Origin: an uncultured bacterium | Lineage (GTDB): Bacteria; Bacteroidota; Rhodothermia; Rhodothermales; UBA10348 | DNA length: 60,236 nucleotides | Assembly (NCBI GenBank): GCA_938018055.1 | Contig: CALIKL010000055.1 | Coordinates: 1-60,236, forward strand | Direction of reading: 5' to 3' | Part shown: positions 1 through 8,390 of the stretch, piece by piece | How the letters are laid out: every line of letters begins with the position of its first letter | How positions within the stretch are numbered: position 1 is the stretch's first letter | Notes under the pieces: model-generated | Told to the model about the DNA's origin: nothing | Database searches by the model: none | The model's input: only the letters and a program-made list of their open reading frames with translations | Translations under genes and position numbers: made by a program

Positions 1-691
1 ACGGCAGATACATGCCAATCATGATGAGCAGCAGTAGGCCCTGAAGGATGAAGAAGTACCAGGGCCACTCGGGAAAGAAGTCCATCAAAGAAGCCGTCTC
101 GGGCTTCTTGCCGAGGTACAAGTAGCCTGCATCGATCGTGATATTGATCAGGTAAACCGGGACGGCATACACATTCACCGTAATGAAGCAGTTGCGCAAA
201 TCCCTGAGCGTGGGACGGTATCCTTCCACGAACACGACCCAGAATCCAGTCGTAACCAATAGACTGTGGGAAAACCAGGTGTTCATGAATCGAAAGTGGG
301 GGAAGGCATAGATCGCGTCGGGCGTGATGATCGCCTGAACCGCTCCTGCAATGCCGAAGAAGTACATCAGGGCCATGACAAATCGCTTGCGCGAGAGAAG
401 ACCCCAAATGGACACCCAGATCATGATGCTGCACATCTGAAGCGGCAGATTCTTTTGAAGGGACCAGGTGTCTGTCAAGATGTGCCACGCCTGCCACTCT
501 ACTTCCCATATCAGGAACAGGATGACGAGGAACCAGCGAAGCTGCTGCCGCCGCTTCTCGTTGGCGCGCATCCCCGCACGCACGACCAGGAAGCCGAAAA
601 GGCAGACCCACAGGAAAAGCAGGCCGTGTGAGAGGCCAAACAGCACGAATGGATGTTCAGGGTTGGCCGCTGTTGAAAAGAAATATTCCAC
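1..691 (-). CDS. YwaF/TIGR02206-type integral membrane protein (partial, runs off the left edge)
   Basis: The frame is open from a GTG at 691 to the window edge, so the 3' end is missing. The protein starts MEYFFS (GTG read as Met), which is how this family usually begins. It has about six hydrophobic segments, and the last visible part reads KKPETASLMDFFPEWPWYFF, a pattern typical of the YwaF/TIGR02206 membrane family. Function is unknown in this family. An upstream in-frame TTG preceded by GAGG is a possible alternative start, but the family pattern favours the GTG. No homologue search was possible; the family call is by recognition. Confidence 0.72.
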   Translation of the reverse strand, partial: MEYFFSTAANPEHPFVLFGLSHGLLFLWVCLFGFLVVRAGMRANEKRRQQLRWFLVILFLIWEVEWQAWHILTDTWSLQKNLPLQMCSIMIWVSIWGLLSRKRFVMALMYFFGIAGAVQAIITPDAIYAFPHFRFMNTWFSHSLLVTTGFWVVFVEGYRPTLRDLRNCFITVNVYAVPVYLINITIDAGYLYLGKKPETASLMDFFPEWPWYFFILQGLLLLIMIGMYLP

Positions 692-769
692 ACTCAGGAC
701 GATTGGTTCAAGGCCCGAGAATGTACAAAAAATGAAGCACGAGGCAACCAAAACGCCTCATATGGCTTC

Positions 770-1321
770 TCAGGACACTTCGTACTGCGAGAACCGACCG
801 ATATTTTCTTGTTCGAAGTAAAATCCCCGCTCACCGCGCACCTCGGTGTAGGGAATGACAAAAGCGCGAATATCGTCGGGCAACGTGCGCATGGCATCGC
901 GGAAGTCTGACGCCAATGGTCGAGGTGAGAAGACGCTCCAGTCATGACCCATCTGTGCCGATTCCGGAAAAATCAGGGTACACCCAGCGTCCAATAACTG
1001 TGCAACCATGTGAAGTCCAGGTAAGCCATCTTCTCTACCTGAAAGGCCTTCGATGATCTCCTTGGTCGGATCCACATCCGTCATCATGACAGACTGACCT
1101 ATGGTTGAAAGCGCCTGAACGATGTCCTCCATCCCCGTCAAAAGCGACAGTGAGACATCGACCTGCCCAGGTGCACGATTGGAAAACCAGATTGGACCCT
1201 GCAGGACACGGGCCAAAATCCGGGCAGCTGCCTGATCTTCCAGTGCAGATCCACCAACGATGTCAGCATCCAGATCGGAGGCAGCCAGATGTCCTCTGAA
1301 GTGTCGCTTTCGACCTTTCAC
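770..1321 (-). CDS. Hypothetical protein of unknown function; start uncertain
   Basis: A soluble protein of about 183 residues with no signal peptide or membrane segment and no motif I recognise. It ends FEQENIGRFSQYEVS. The listed start is a GTG with no convincing Shine-Dalgarno. The same frame stays open upstream to about 1530 and looks protein-like there (for example TAYEYSIICIDHAIIKYFFE), yet it contains no ATG, GTG or TTG. It does contain a CTG at 1463-1465 that overlaps the stop of the upstream antiporter as CTGA, mimicking the usual ATGA coupling. The true protein may therefore be about 231 residues. It probably forms an operon with the antiporter gene. Confidence 0.55.
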   Translation of the reverse strand: MKGRKRHFRGHLAASDLDADIVGGSALEDQAAARILARVLQGPIWFSNRAPGQVDVSLSLLTGMEDIVQALSTIGQSVMMTDVDPTKEIIEGLSGREDGLPGLHMVAQLLDAGCTLIFPESAQMGHDWSVFSPRPLASDFRDAMRTLPDDIRAFVIPYTEVRGERGFYFEQENIGRFSQYEVS

Positions 1322-1461
1322 TGCGTATCCGGAAGATTCCGAAACATCGGATGACGCCTCTAAATGGGTAGGCTCCTCAAAAAAGTACTTAATGATCGCA
1401 TGGTCAATGCAGATGATGGAGTACTCGTACGCGGTACCAGCGGAAACGTTGATTGCCCCGA

Positions 1462-2877
1462 TCAGACGATGAGATAAAGTAGCGTTGTGAACGCGGCGAC
1501 CGTCAGCGCATACGGAAGTTGCGTGATGATATGATCCATGTGATCACTTCCTGCCCCAGCAGAAGAAAGCACGCTCGTATCGGAGACCGGTGAAGTATGA
1601 TCTCCGAAGATGCCACCTCCAGTGACCGCGGCGATGGTCTGAAGCACGATCGGGTCCGTGGGCGCTGAACCAAAGGCCAGTGCGATAGGGAGCGCGAGCG
1701 GCATGACGAGCGCAAATGTACCCCAGGACGTTCCTGTCGCGAACGATACCGCTGAAGCCAATACAAACGTCACGGCCACGAGTAATTGTGGTGTCAGGTA
1801 GCTCTCCGCCACGGAAACAAGCCACTCGGCCGCACCCAGATTATCCGTCACGGTATTGAGTGCATACGCGAGCGCAATAATGATGAGGGCTGGCAGGACG
1901 TTCTTGATACCTGCCAAGGCAAACTCGACCAGTGACGTCAGGGATGGGATGCGCCGGGCAATCAGAAGCGCAACGGTCAGGTAGGCAGTTGCCAAGATGA
2001 ATGCCTCTGCGATGAGGATCGATCCGGTCACAACGAAGCTCCCCATCGCCACGCCGAGAACCATGATGATCGGCAGGATCAGAAAAGCGAACAGCTCCCC
2101 CCAGGCGTCACGGGACTCTTCCGGCAGATCGGTGTCGGTGATCAATGGGGCTCCACCCACCCGGACCAAGGGCCCTCCTTCCCGGACTCGTCGCTCTGCG
2201 CGGCGCATGGGACCGAAGTCAGGTATGATTTTGAGTGCGATGCCAAGCGCCATCACTACCGTCAACAGCGAATAGAAGTTGAAAGGAATGGATCGGATCA
2301 AGAGAGCCGTTCCTTCTGTCGGACTCTGACCGACTTCGATGGCCACCAGGCCGGCCAGGTACGCACCGTAGGCCAGGAACGGCATCAGCACGCAGAGCGG
2401 GGACGTCATTGCGTCGAGCAAGTAGGCGAATTTTTCTCGCGACATACGTGCCTTGTCCGAGAGGGGACGCATGATGGTCCCTACGAGGAGTGGGCTGAAA
2501 TAATCATCGATAATGCCCAGGCCAAGTCCCCAGGTGGTCAGGCCCACGCTCTTGGGCGATCGGGCAAATCCGGACAGACGGCTGGCAAATCCTGTGATGA
2601 TGCCAGCGCGCTTGAAGAGCTCAGTCAGGATTCCGATCGACATCACAATCTGACAAATCCAGATGAAGTTGCCTGTGCCCAGTGCCGTCTGAAGCGTCTC
2701 GTTCAGACCGACCAGCGGATTACCGTCCAGCATGAAGGCACCCACAATCACACCTGCCAACAATGCCGGAATAGCAGAGCGAGTGGCAAACGCAAAGACC
2801 AGCGCTACTACCAGCGGCATCAAGGAGAGAAAGCCAGCATCCATGACGATATGATCCAGGAGAAGGTGTGGTCGCAT
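1462..2877 (-). CDS. Na+/H+ antiporter, NhaC family
   Basis: A multi-pass membrane protein of about 470 residues with roughly 11-12 hydrophobic helices. Motifs of the NhaC family are visible, including GLGIIDDYFSPLLVG and YLLDAMTSPLCVLMPFLAYG, plus a GTSWGTFALVMPLALP stretch near the C-terminus. NhaC-type carriers exchange Na+ (or malate/lactate in MleN relatives) for protons at the inner membrane. An ATG at 2877 is used here; another ATG at 2844 just before the first helix, and a GTG at 2928, are alternatives, none with a strong Shine-Dalgarno. Substrate cannot be told from sequence. A gene of unknown function follows directly downstream. Confidence 0.85.
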   Translation of the reverse strand: MRPHLLLDHIVMDAGFLSLMPLVVALVFAFATRSAIPALLAGVIVGAFMLDGNPLVGLNETLQTALGTGNFIWICQIVMSIGILTELFKRAGIITGFASRLSGFARSPKSVGLTTWGLGLGIIDDYFSPLLVGTIMRPLSDKARMSREKFAYLLDAMTSPLCVLMPFLAYGAYLAGLVAIEVGQSPTEGTALLIRSIPFNFYSLLTVVMALGIALKIIPDFGPMRRAERRVREGGPLVRVGGAPLITDTDLPEESRDAWGELFAFLILPIIMVLGVAMGSFVVTGSILIAEAFILATAYLTVALLIARRIPSLTSLVEFALAGIKNVLPALIIIALAYALNTVTDNLGAAEWLVSVAESYLTPQLLVAVTFVLASAVSFATGTSWGTFALVMPLALPIALAFGSAPTDPIVLQTIAAVTGGGIFGDHTSPVSDTSVLSSAGAGSDHMDHIITQLPYALTVAAFTTLLYLIV

Positions 2878-3016
2878 TATACGATGCCAAGAGACCGATG
2901 ACGACTCATAAAAACTCCGTAAAGACACGAGAGAGGGACGCGCAAGTGGAACCGCGGCGTGGACAACGGCATTGACGGGGCTTATTTTGCGCGTCGCTGT
3001 TCTCGGACGGCTCTAT

Positions 3017-3089
3017 TGCCCTATAGCTCAATTGGCAGAGCGCCGGATTCTGGTTCCGGAGGTTCTAGGTTCGACTCCTAGTAGGGCAA
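3017..3089 (+). tRNA. tRNA-Gln (anticodon CTG)
   Basis: The cloverleaf is complete: the acceptor stem TGCCCTA pairs with TAGGGCA and is followed by discriminator A. The D-arm is AGCTCAATTGGCAGAGC. The anticodon stem CCGGA/TCCGG encloses the loop TTCTGGT, giving anticodon CTG. The T-arm is CTAGG-TTCGACT-CCTAG. CCA is not encoded. The gene stands alone, read rightward, with a terminator 8 nt downstream. Confidence 0.95.
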
Positions 3090-3096
3090 CACCGAA

Positions 3097-3140
3097 AGCC
3101 CTTCAATCACCCATTGGCGATTGAAGGGCTCTTTGCTTTT
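3097..3140 (+). terminator. Rho-independent terminator of the tRNA-Gln gene
   Basis: A perfect 12-bp inverted repeat (AGCCCTTCAATC / GATTGAAGGGCT) with a 10-nt loop is followed by CTTTGCTTTT. It lies immediately after the tRNA and explains how this single-gene transcript ends. Confidence 0.88.
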
Positions 3141-3319
3141 AACGGGGTGGCATAGGATGATTCAATGACGTCCTTCCAGTATCCGACCTGTGCGCAATAG
3201 AAATGCTGCCTGCGTTAGACAACGGCAGCGATGCCCCAACTTCACCTAACAAAGGCCCCATACGACCTTCATCAGTTGTTCTGGCACCTGCGTTCAGGCA
3301 TTCCAAGACCTTCCCAGAC

Positions 3320-4330
3320 ATGTACCCTACTCGAGTCAGCCATTGGTTCTTGTTGACCCTGCTTTTTGTTTTCAGCTTGTTGCTGAACAGAAAGCCTGCG
3401 GAAGCACAGCCGGTTGTGGCCGGATTTACCACCTATACCATCCATGGCTTTTACGTACTGGTAAACGATGCGGACAACGATTCATACTCATCCAGCATGC
3501 AGGTGGCATTTCAGGAACTCGAGAGTCAACTGAGCCTGATCGCGGCATTGGACATTCGCGCGGATGTGCTCGAGGATATGCGCACTGTCAAAATTTTTCT
3601 CGTTTACAACGTACGTCCCGATGGGGCTGCGTGGTACCACCCGAGCCGGCAATGGCTGATTGACAATGGGCGCAATCCGGAAAAAGCGGAATCGGTTGAA
3701 ATTGCCAACGCCGTGAATTTCACCAACTGGTCTCGGCAGAACCAGCCATGGATGGTTCTGCATGAATTGGTTCACGGATACCATCATCAGATGATGGGAT
3801 TCGGTCATATCCCCACCGTCGAAGCCTTCATCAACGCACGGGATTCCGGAATCTACCAATCCGTACCATACAATCCTGGCGGGGGCCAACCTCCGTTCCA
3901 GCTCGAGGCCTATGCCATGGTGAACGAAATCGAGTACCTGGCAGAGATTTCAGAAGCGTTTTTCGGGGAGAATGACTACTACCCGTTCAACCGATCGGAC
4001 CTCGAGTCGCATGATCCACAAGGCTACGCGCTACTGATGGACCTCTTCATAAATCCGGTTGGGACCTTTGTTGAGCAACCTCCCGGGGATGTCCTGCCCT
4101 CCCTCTATCCCAATCCGGTCCGAGACATTCTCCGTTTCGATTCTGTGGAAACGGGAACCGTGCAGATTTATGACACCACTGGGCGGGTCGTCATGACGCA
4201 AGATGTAGGTGGGGGTATCACCAACATTGATGTCAGTACGCTTTCTTCAGGACTGTACTTGGTGCGCATGATCGGCGGTCCCGACCATTCCATGCACCAG
4301 AGCATGCAGAAGATCGTGGTTACGCGATAG
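3320..4330 (+). CDS. Secreted zinc metallopeptidase (gluzincin-like) with T9SS type A sorting domain
   Basis: About 336 residues. The N-terminus (MYPTRVSHWFLLTLLFVFSL) is a signal peptide ending near AEAQ. The middle contains HELVHGYHH, an HExxH zinc-binding motif, followed about 55 residues on by EYLAEISEAFFG, which may supply the third (Glu) ligand. NDYYPF and HDPQGYALL nearby resemble uncharacterised secreted proteins related to the anthrax lethal factor-like metallopeptidase fold. The last ~75 residues (SLYPNPVRDILRF...SGLYLVRM) are a T9SS type A C-terminal domain, so the protein is expected to be exported through the Por system. The ATG at 3320 is chosen because the signal peptide starts there; longer in-frame starts would add an implausible extension. 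The end overlaps the convergent cytochrome gene by 11 bp. Confidence 0.8.
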   Translation: MYPTRVSHWFLLTLLFVFSLLLNRKPAEAQPVVAGFTTYTIHGFYVLVNDADNDSYSSSMQVAFQELESQLSLIAALDIRADVLEDMRTVKIFLVYNVRPDGAAWYHPSRQWLIDNGRNPEKAESVEIANAVNFTNWSRQNQPWMVLHELVHGYHHQMMGFGHIPTVEAFINARDSGIYQSVPYNPGGGQPPFQLEAYAMVNEIEYLAEISEAFFGENDYYPFNRSDLESHDPQGYALLMDLFINPVGTFVEQPPGDVLPSLYPNPVRDILRFDSVETGTVQIYDTTGRVVMTQDVGGGITNIDVSTLSSGLYLVRMIGGPDHSMHQSMQKIVVTR

Positions 4331-4871
4331 GGTGACGCTCGTACGTCCCCCGACATGGTCGATTCGCGGTATGAACGACGCCCGCTTGCACATGATGCAC
4401 GCGTAAGGCGATTCCGCTTTCCTCCCTTCCACGGTGCTGTCTAAAACGCCAGTCGTGGCAGTGGACACAGCTGGTTTCGGAGGAAGCCAGCGTGGGCGTT
4501 GAGTGGACGAGAGGCTCGTGACATGAGCGGCAGGCCGCTTCCGTCACCTTCTGATTCATTTCCCGGGACCGTATGGGCTCGGGAAACCGGTTTGTGGTGA
4601 ACGCGAGGGAATGATTGAAACCGTTGATTCCCTTTATGGCCAGCTTACCGAGGATATTGCCATGCGGCGCATGACAATCATTGCAAGTAGCCACCGCAGA
4701 ATGAGACCCCTTGATCCACGCATCATATTGTGGATTCATGACATGGCAATTGACGCATGCCGAAGGGTCATTCGACAGATAGGAGGCCCCATCTGCGTAC
4801 AGAAACGTAAAGAGACTTATCCCGATGACAAGTCCGGTCACGAGGCCGAGAAATGGTGTCTGCTTTTTCAT
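4320..4871 (-). CDS. nrfH: NrfH-like tetraheme c-type cytochrome, membrane-anchored (orphan)
   Basis: An N-terminal membrane anchor (residues about 7-25) precedes four CxxCH haem motifs at residues 39-43, 63-67, 114-118 and 135-139. Order and spacing match NrfH, the quinol-oxidising small subunit that passes electrons to the periplasmic nitrite reductase NrfA. Two things are odd. No nrfA follows; the next gene is convergent. After the fourth haem motif there is a 44-residue tail (starting DWRFRQHRG) unlike the short end usual for NrfH, and it overlaps the neighbouring gene. A rearrangement that removed nrfA and replaced the end of nrfH is possible. Another NrfH/NapC-type role cannot be excluded. 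Confidence 0.75.
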   Translation of the reverse strand: MKKQTPFLGLVTGLVIGISLFTFLYADGASYLSNDPSACVNCHVMNPQYDAWIKGSHSAVATCNDCHAPHGNILGKLAIKGINGFNHSLAFTTNRFPEPIRSREMNQKVTEAACRSCHEPLVHSTPTLASSETSCVHCHDWRFRQHRGREESGIALRVHHVQAGVVHTANRPCRGTYERHPIA

Positions 4872-5081
4872 CGGCGGCCAACCTACAACCGATCAATGAT
4901 CGTTTAAAGTAGGAGGATCCACTATAGATGTCTTCCGTTGTATGCGGCACACTTTAGCGATCCCCTCACTCGGGGTACGTCGGCTTCCCATCCAGGAGGT
5001 CGTAAGGCGTGACCTAGCCGCGCGCCGACTTCACTGGGGGCATAAAGCCTCTCCCCGTCCCCAAATTGACTTACCGGAATC

Positions 5082-5666
5082 ATGCGCACATTTCTTTTTG
5101 CAGCGTTTGCTGCCTTCCTGATGATGGCCATGCCATCGGACATCCAGGCCCAGGATCGTCCTGCCTCCCCTCGCGGAGAAGCCGCTACCCAGATCGGAGA
5201 TGACTGGCTCGTGGTCGATTATGGTCGTCCCATTCTTCGCGGTCGTACCGGCATCTTCGGAGAAGGCGAGTCCTATGGAGAAGGTGTCCTCGCTAACGGA
5301 GAGGTCTGGCGTGCTGGTGCCAACAAGTCCACCCGTTTCATGACCGAACGCGATCTCATGTTCGGTAACCACCATCTCCCTGCTGGCGAATACTCACTTT
5401 TCGTGGACCTGGCCGCTGACGGATGGACTCTGATTGTGTCCAGCCACGAAGCGAAAAACAGCGGTCGTGAAGATGGTCCAGGTATCTGGGGCGCCTACAA
5501 TTATGACGCTGACATGGATGTCTTCCGCACCGCGATGATGATGTCGGAGTCACCCATGAGCATCGACCAATTCTCCATCTTCTTCTCGGATGTGACCGAT
5601 CAGGGCGGCACGCTGAATATGGCGTGGGAAAACACCATCGCCAGTGTGTCTTTCATGGCTCACTGA
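5082..5666 (+). CDS. DUF2911 domain exported protein
   Basis: A 194-residue protein with a signal peptide (MRTFLFAAFAAFLMMAMP, cleaved near IQAQ). The body carries the DUF2911 pattern: SPRGEA, YGRPILRGRTGIFG, GEVWRAGANKSTRF and LPAGEYSLFVDL. DUF2911 proteins are common in Bacteroidota and Rhodothermota; their function is unknown and they are presumed periplasmic. The gene is a single transcription unit with a strong terminator downstream. The 210 bp upstream (4872-5081) hold no gene. Confidence 0.85.
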   Translation: MRTFLFAAFAAFLMMAMPSDIQAQDRPASPRGEAATQIGDDWLVVDYGRPILRGRTGIFGEGESYGEGVLANGEVWRAGANKSTRFMTERDLMFGNHHLPAGEYSLFVDLAADGWTLIVSSHEAKNSGREDGPGIWGAYNYDADMDVFRTAMMMSESPMSIDQFSIFFSDVTDQGGTLNMAWENTIASVSFMAH

Positions 5667-5710
5667 CCTGACTTGATGCGCTTATTGCGCAGCACGGACG
5701 CTCTATACAA

Positions 5711-5757
5711 AACGACGACCGGCCCGATGTCAAGTCGGGTCGGTCGTTCGTTGTATT
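5711..5757 (+). terminator. Stem-loop terminator downstream of the DUF2911 gene
   Basis: A 13-bp arm ACGACCGGCCCGA pairs with TCGGGTCGGTCGT (one G-T pair) around loop TGTCAAG. The following bases (TCGTTGTATT) are only moderately T-rich. It lies between a plus-strand gene and a convergent minus-strand gene and could serve both. Confidence 0.65.
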
Positions 5758-5796
5758 GGAGGCCCGGTTGAATGAAAGCGGCCTCGCACAGTCACC

Positions 5797-6321
5797 TCAC
5801 ATTTCCCTCGAATCGTAGGCCCAGTGCAGTAGGGCCTGGCGCTGACGCGGCCGGCATTTCCAGTCCCCATTGACGCAGTTCTTGCGTAACTGGGCTATGT
5901 GCCGCGTCATGGCTTTCCAGCGTTTGACCTGCCGCTCGTCATCTTCGCTTCTGCGTCCCATCCAATAGCGGCAATACCACTGGAACCAACCGCGGGGGTC
6001 TTGCTCGTGGATCCAGCCCTTCTCTACCCAATACGAGAGAGGCTTTGAGGCATCGACACCGAAGAAATTGAGGTCGTTATTCCGTTTGCCTGAACTCAGA
6101 CGCGCGTCCACAAACCAGTCCTCTGGAAACTCCTCTCGGCAGTCTGTCATGTATTTACCGCCAAAGATGCCCATCTCAAGCATTTGGCAAGGAGTCAGTT
6201 CGGGCTTGAACTCCGGGTGGAAGTTTTCACCAGCCGGCTCGCTCAGTACGTAGGCGTAGCCTTTTTGCATACGGTCATTGACGACGACCGTCTTGGGGCG
6301 AAAAGTGTTCGATTCAGCCAT
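5797..6321 (-). CDS. Conserved hypothetical protein (about 174 residues)
   Basis: A soluble protein rich in Trp, Tyr and Arg. It contains LTPCQMLEMGIFGGKYMTD, then KPLSYWVEKGWI, DPRGWFQWYCRYWMGRR and RQALLHWAYDSREM. I recognise this as a widely conserved but uncharacterised family. No cofactor-binding motif is evident. Its start overlaps the stop of the upstream DoxX-like gene by 8 bp, so the two are very likely co-transcribed. Confidence 0.75.
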   Translation of the reverse strand: MAESNTFRPKTVVVNDRMQKGYAYVLSEPAGENFHPEFKPELTPCQMLEMGIFGGKYMTDCREEFPEDWFVDARLSSGKRNNDLNFFGVDASKPLSYWVEKGWIHEQDPRGWFQWYCRYWMGRRSEDDERQVKRWKAMTRHIAQLRKNCVNGDWKCRPRQRQALLHWAYDSREM

Positions 6322-6769
6322 CCTGGGTCCGCTTGGAAAGGGATCCTCCCACTACGAGCGCAGCAGAAATGATCATGAGGTTCTTGATGATGTACTGCCC
6401 TTCCACGGTCGGTCCGAAGGGGATCAAGCCCTCCTGAAAGGTCACGCCCGACAGGATGACGAGAGGCATGAAGGTGCCCACCATTTGAAGGAATAGAAGC
6501 GCAATGGCAATGCGCAGGGTGGATTGGAACAGGAAGCAGATTCCGATGGCCACCTCCCACCAGCCAATCACTGACAGCCAGGTTTCAGCTGAAAGAAGTG
6601 GCATCCAATCTACCGTGGCCAGCACCAATGGCGCAGCTGCGGAAAGGCCCATTGGCTTCAGGAGACCAAACCAGATGAAGATGACAGCGAAGGAAAGTCG
6701 CACTGCCGGAATGCCCCATTGCTGCATGGTCCCGGCAATGAACTGATCTATCTCTTGGAATCTCTTCAT
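6314..6769 (-). CDS. DoxX-like small integral membrane protein
   Basis: A 151-residue protein with four hydrophobic helices: RLSFAVIFIWFGLLKPMG, the SVIGWWEVAIGICFLF region, IAIALLFLQMVGTFMPLVIL, and IIKNLMIISAALVVGG. This is the layout of DoxX/YkgB-like membrane proteins found in Bacteroidota. Function is unknown, with respiratory or redox-membrane roles suggested for relatives. It is the first gene of a two-gene unit with the conserved hypothetical gene downstream. Confidence 0.75.
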   Translation of the reverse strand: MKRFQEIDQFIAGTMQQWGIPAVRLSFAVIFIWFGLLKPMGLSAAAPLVLATVDWMPLLSAETWLSVIGWWEVAIGICFLFQSTLRIAIALLFLQMVGTFMPLVILSGVTFQEGLIPFGPTVEGQYIIKNLMIISAALVVGGSLSKRTQDG

Positions 6770-6789
6770 GTCGATGCTCGATGCTAGAC

Positions 6790-7257
6790 CTAGCGCTCTT
6801 CTCTGATATAGTTAATCTGGAATCCGTTACCCTCTCCGTCAGAGACATCTACGTGCAGAGCATCCGGCGCAGGCATGGAGTATTGAAGACTACGAGGAAA
6901 ATCGTGGTCCAAGTTCTCGAAAGTCGCTGTCGAGTCACTACAGTCGACCTATTTGAAAGGTACGGGAAACGCGTTTCCGCCGACCTTTGCTACGAAAAAC
7001 ACCTCGCCGCTCATCTCCAGCAGTCGAAGGGTCTCCTCACCCTCGATGTTACCGGAGTCTGTTCGATAAACGCGCCCCCAGCCCTCCATGGTCTTTTCGC
7101 TGACGAACGCCCAATGCTCCACGGTCCGTCGCGAATTTGATTCCGTCTCCCACGTCCCTGCCATCCAGGCTACCGAATCGAGATTGCCGCAAGAAGCTTC
7201 CTGAGCAGCAGATGGCAGTGAGGCCATTGCAAATAGGACGATCAACAAGACTCTAAT
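6790..7257 (-). pseudogene. DUF6265-like exported protein, interrupted by an in-frame TAG and with ATT at the start position
   Basis: Reading from 7257 gives ATT-AGA-GTC-TTG-TTG, i.e. [M]RVLLIVLFAMASLPSAAQ, a good signal peptide. A near-perfect Shine-Dalgarno (AAGGAGG) lies 9 nt upstream of the ATT. The mature part (VAWMAGTWETES, TVEHWAFVSEKTMEGWGR, GGNAFPVPFK) matches the DUF6265 type of small periplasmic protein. A TAG at 6949-6951 stops the frame after PVPFK. The same frame continues for 52 codons with sequence typical of the family end (STATFENLDHDFPRSLQYS) to a TAG at 6790. The full product would be about 155 residues. Two lesions (ATG to ATT, sense to TAG) suggest a recent pseudogene; sequencing error and readthrough are alternatives. 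Confidence 0.7.
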
Positions 7258-7351
7258 GGTACCTCACCTCCTTTGGATCCGTAGAAAAATACCCATGTCG
7301 AAAAGCCGTCCGTACAATCGATAAAACGATGCCACCCTGGCCGGGACTACT

Positions 7352-7804
7352 CTAGACCCACCGACGCACGGTGGCGACGTACTGTTCGAACTGATCGCCG
7401 AACAGCTCCGCCATGACCCGTTCCTCCGGTTCGATCTGGAAACGATTCATGAACGGAATAAAAAGGCCGGTGGCGAAAAGTGGCAGTGCACCCCCCAAAA
7501 AAAGCGCCCAGCCAATAAGCACCATGAGCATGCCGAAATACATGGGATTGCGCGTGACGCGGTAAATACCCCAGGTGACGAGCGAAGAGGCATTCCCCGG
7601 GCGGTGTGGATTCACCGAGGTTCGAGCCCGCGCAAACGACCACAAGCCGGCCATGGCAACGAATACACCAGCCGCGGACCACAGTATTGCGCCCAACCGG
7701 GATTCAGACCATTGCAGGACAGCAAACTGATCTACATACCAGGCAAGAGCCGCTACGGTAGCGACCACCCCGACAGGAGGTACCTTCAATTCAAGTAATC
7801 TCAT
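7352..7804 (-). CDS. Isoprenylcysteine carboxyl methyltransferase (ICMT)-family membrane methyltransferase
   Basis: About 150 residues with four to five membrane helices. It starts MRLLELKVPP, the usual start of this bacterial group. The SAM-binding C-terminal part is present: WGIYRVTRNPMYFGMLMVL and then EPEERVMAELFGDQFEQYV. Bacterial ICMT/PEMT-like proteins methylate lipids or unknown small molecules at the membrane; the substrate here cannot be told. Upstream in-frame ATGs at 7819 and 7843 are less likely. Confidence 0.8.
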   Translation of the reverse strand: MRLLELKVPPVGVVATVAALAWYVDQFAVLQWSESRLGAILWSAAGVFVAMAGLWSFARARTSVNPHRPGNASSLVTWGIYRVTRNPMYFGMLMVLIGWALFLGGALPLFATGLFIPFMNRFQIEPEERVMAELFGDQFEQYVATVRRWV

Positions 7805-8009
7805 GGCGTGCCGGGACATCGCACGAACCTGAACACAATCCAACCACCCTGGCCGAGCTCAGATTCTATCTCGTAATGCTTTATGGTGCGTCCGACCATG
7901 GGATTTCTCGATTGGCTGGTAATCTACGACAGGAAAGCGTTTACCGATCAACCAACACATGATCGCTCACCCGAGCCACTATCTTTGTAGCCCACCTGCT
8001 TTCGTATCC

Positions 8010-8333
8010 ATGCCTCGCCGCTTCCACGTGTATGTCATCGAACTCGACCCCGCCGTCCGGCAGGTTCGGCGATTCCGCGAGGCGAACCCGGCCATGAAGG
8101 CACTGACGCCTTGTTTTTACGTGGGCAGTACATGGCGTACACCAGATGAACGATTCGACCAACACAAGCAGGGATACAAGGCCAACCGGTACGCCAAGAA
8201 ATACGGATTGAAGCTCAGGCCAGACCTGTTCGAGCAGTACAACCCGATCCCATCGCGCACGGACGCAGAGGAATTGGAGGCCTATCTGGCCAACCGACTC
8301 AGAAAAATGGGCTCTGGAGTCTGGCAGGGCTGA
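8010..8333 (+). CDS. Small GIY-YIG-like domain protein
   Basis: A 107-residue protein starting MPRRFHVYVIELD. It has FHVYVI near the N-terminus and CFYVGSTWRTPDERFDQHK, which resembles the GIY...YVG core and the following conserved Arg of GIY-YIG nuclease folds. It goes on with GYKANRYAKKYGLKLRPDL and ends GVWQG. No further domain is attached. Relatives are single-domain proteins of unknown substrate, so nuclease activity is not established. Translation from 8010 is preferred over the upstream ATG at 7959, which would add a Cys/Pro-rich non-family extension. Confidence 0.65.
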   Translation: MPRRFHVYVIELDPAVRQVRRFREANPAMKALTPCFYVGSTWRTPDERFDQHKQGYKANRYAKKYGLKLRPDLFEQYNPIPSRTDAEELEAYLANRLRKMGSGVWQG

Positions 8334-8390
8334 AACGAATCCGTATGCATCCGGTACTCACCTCCCGGAACCATTCATTATCCCGCATTC

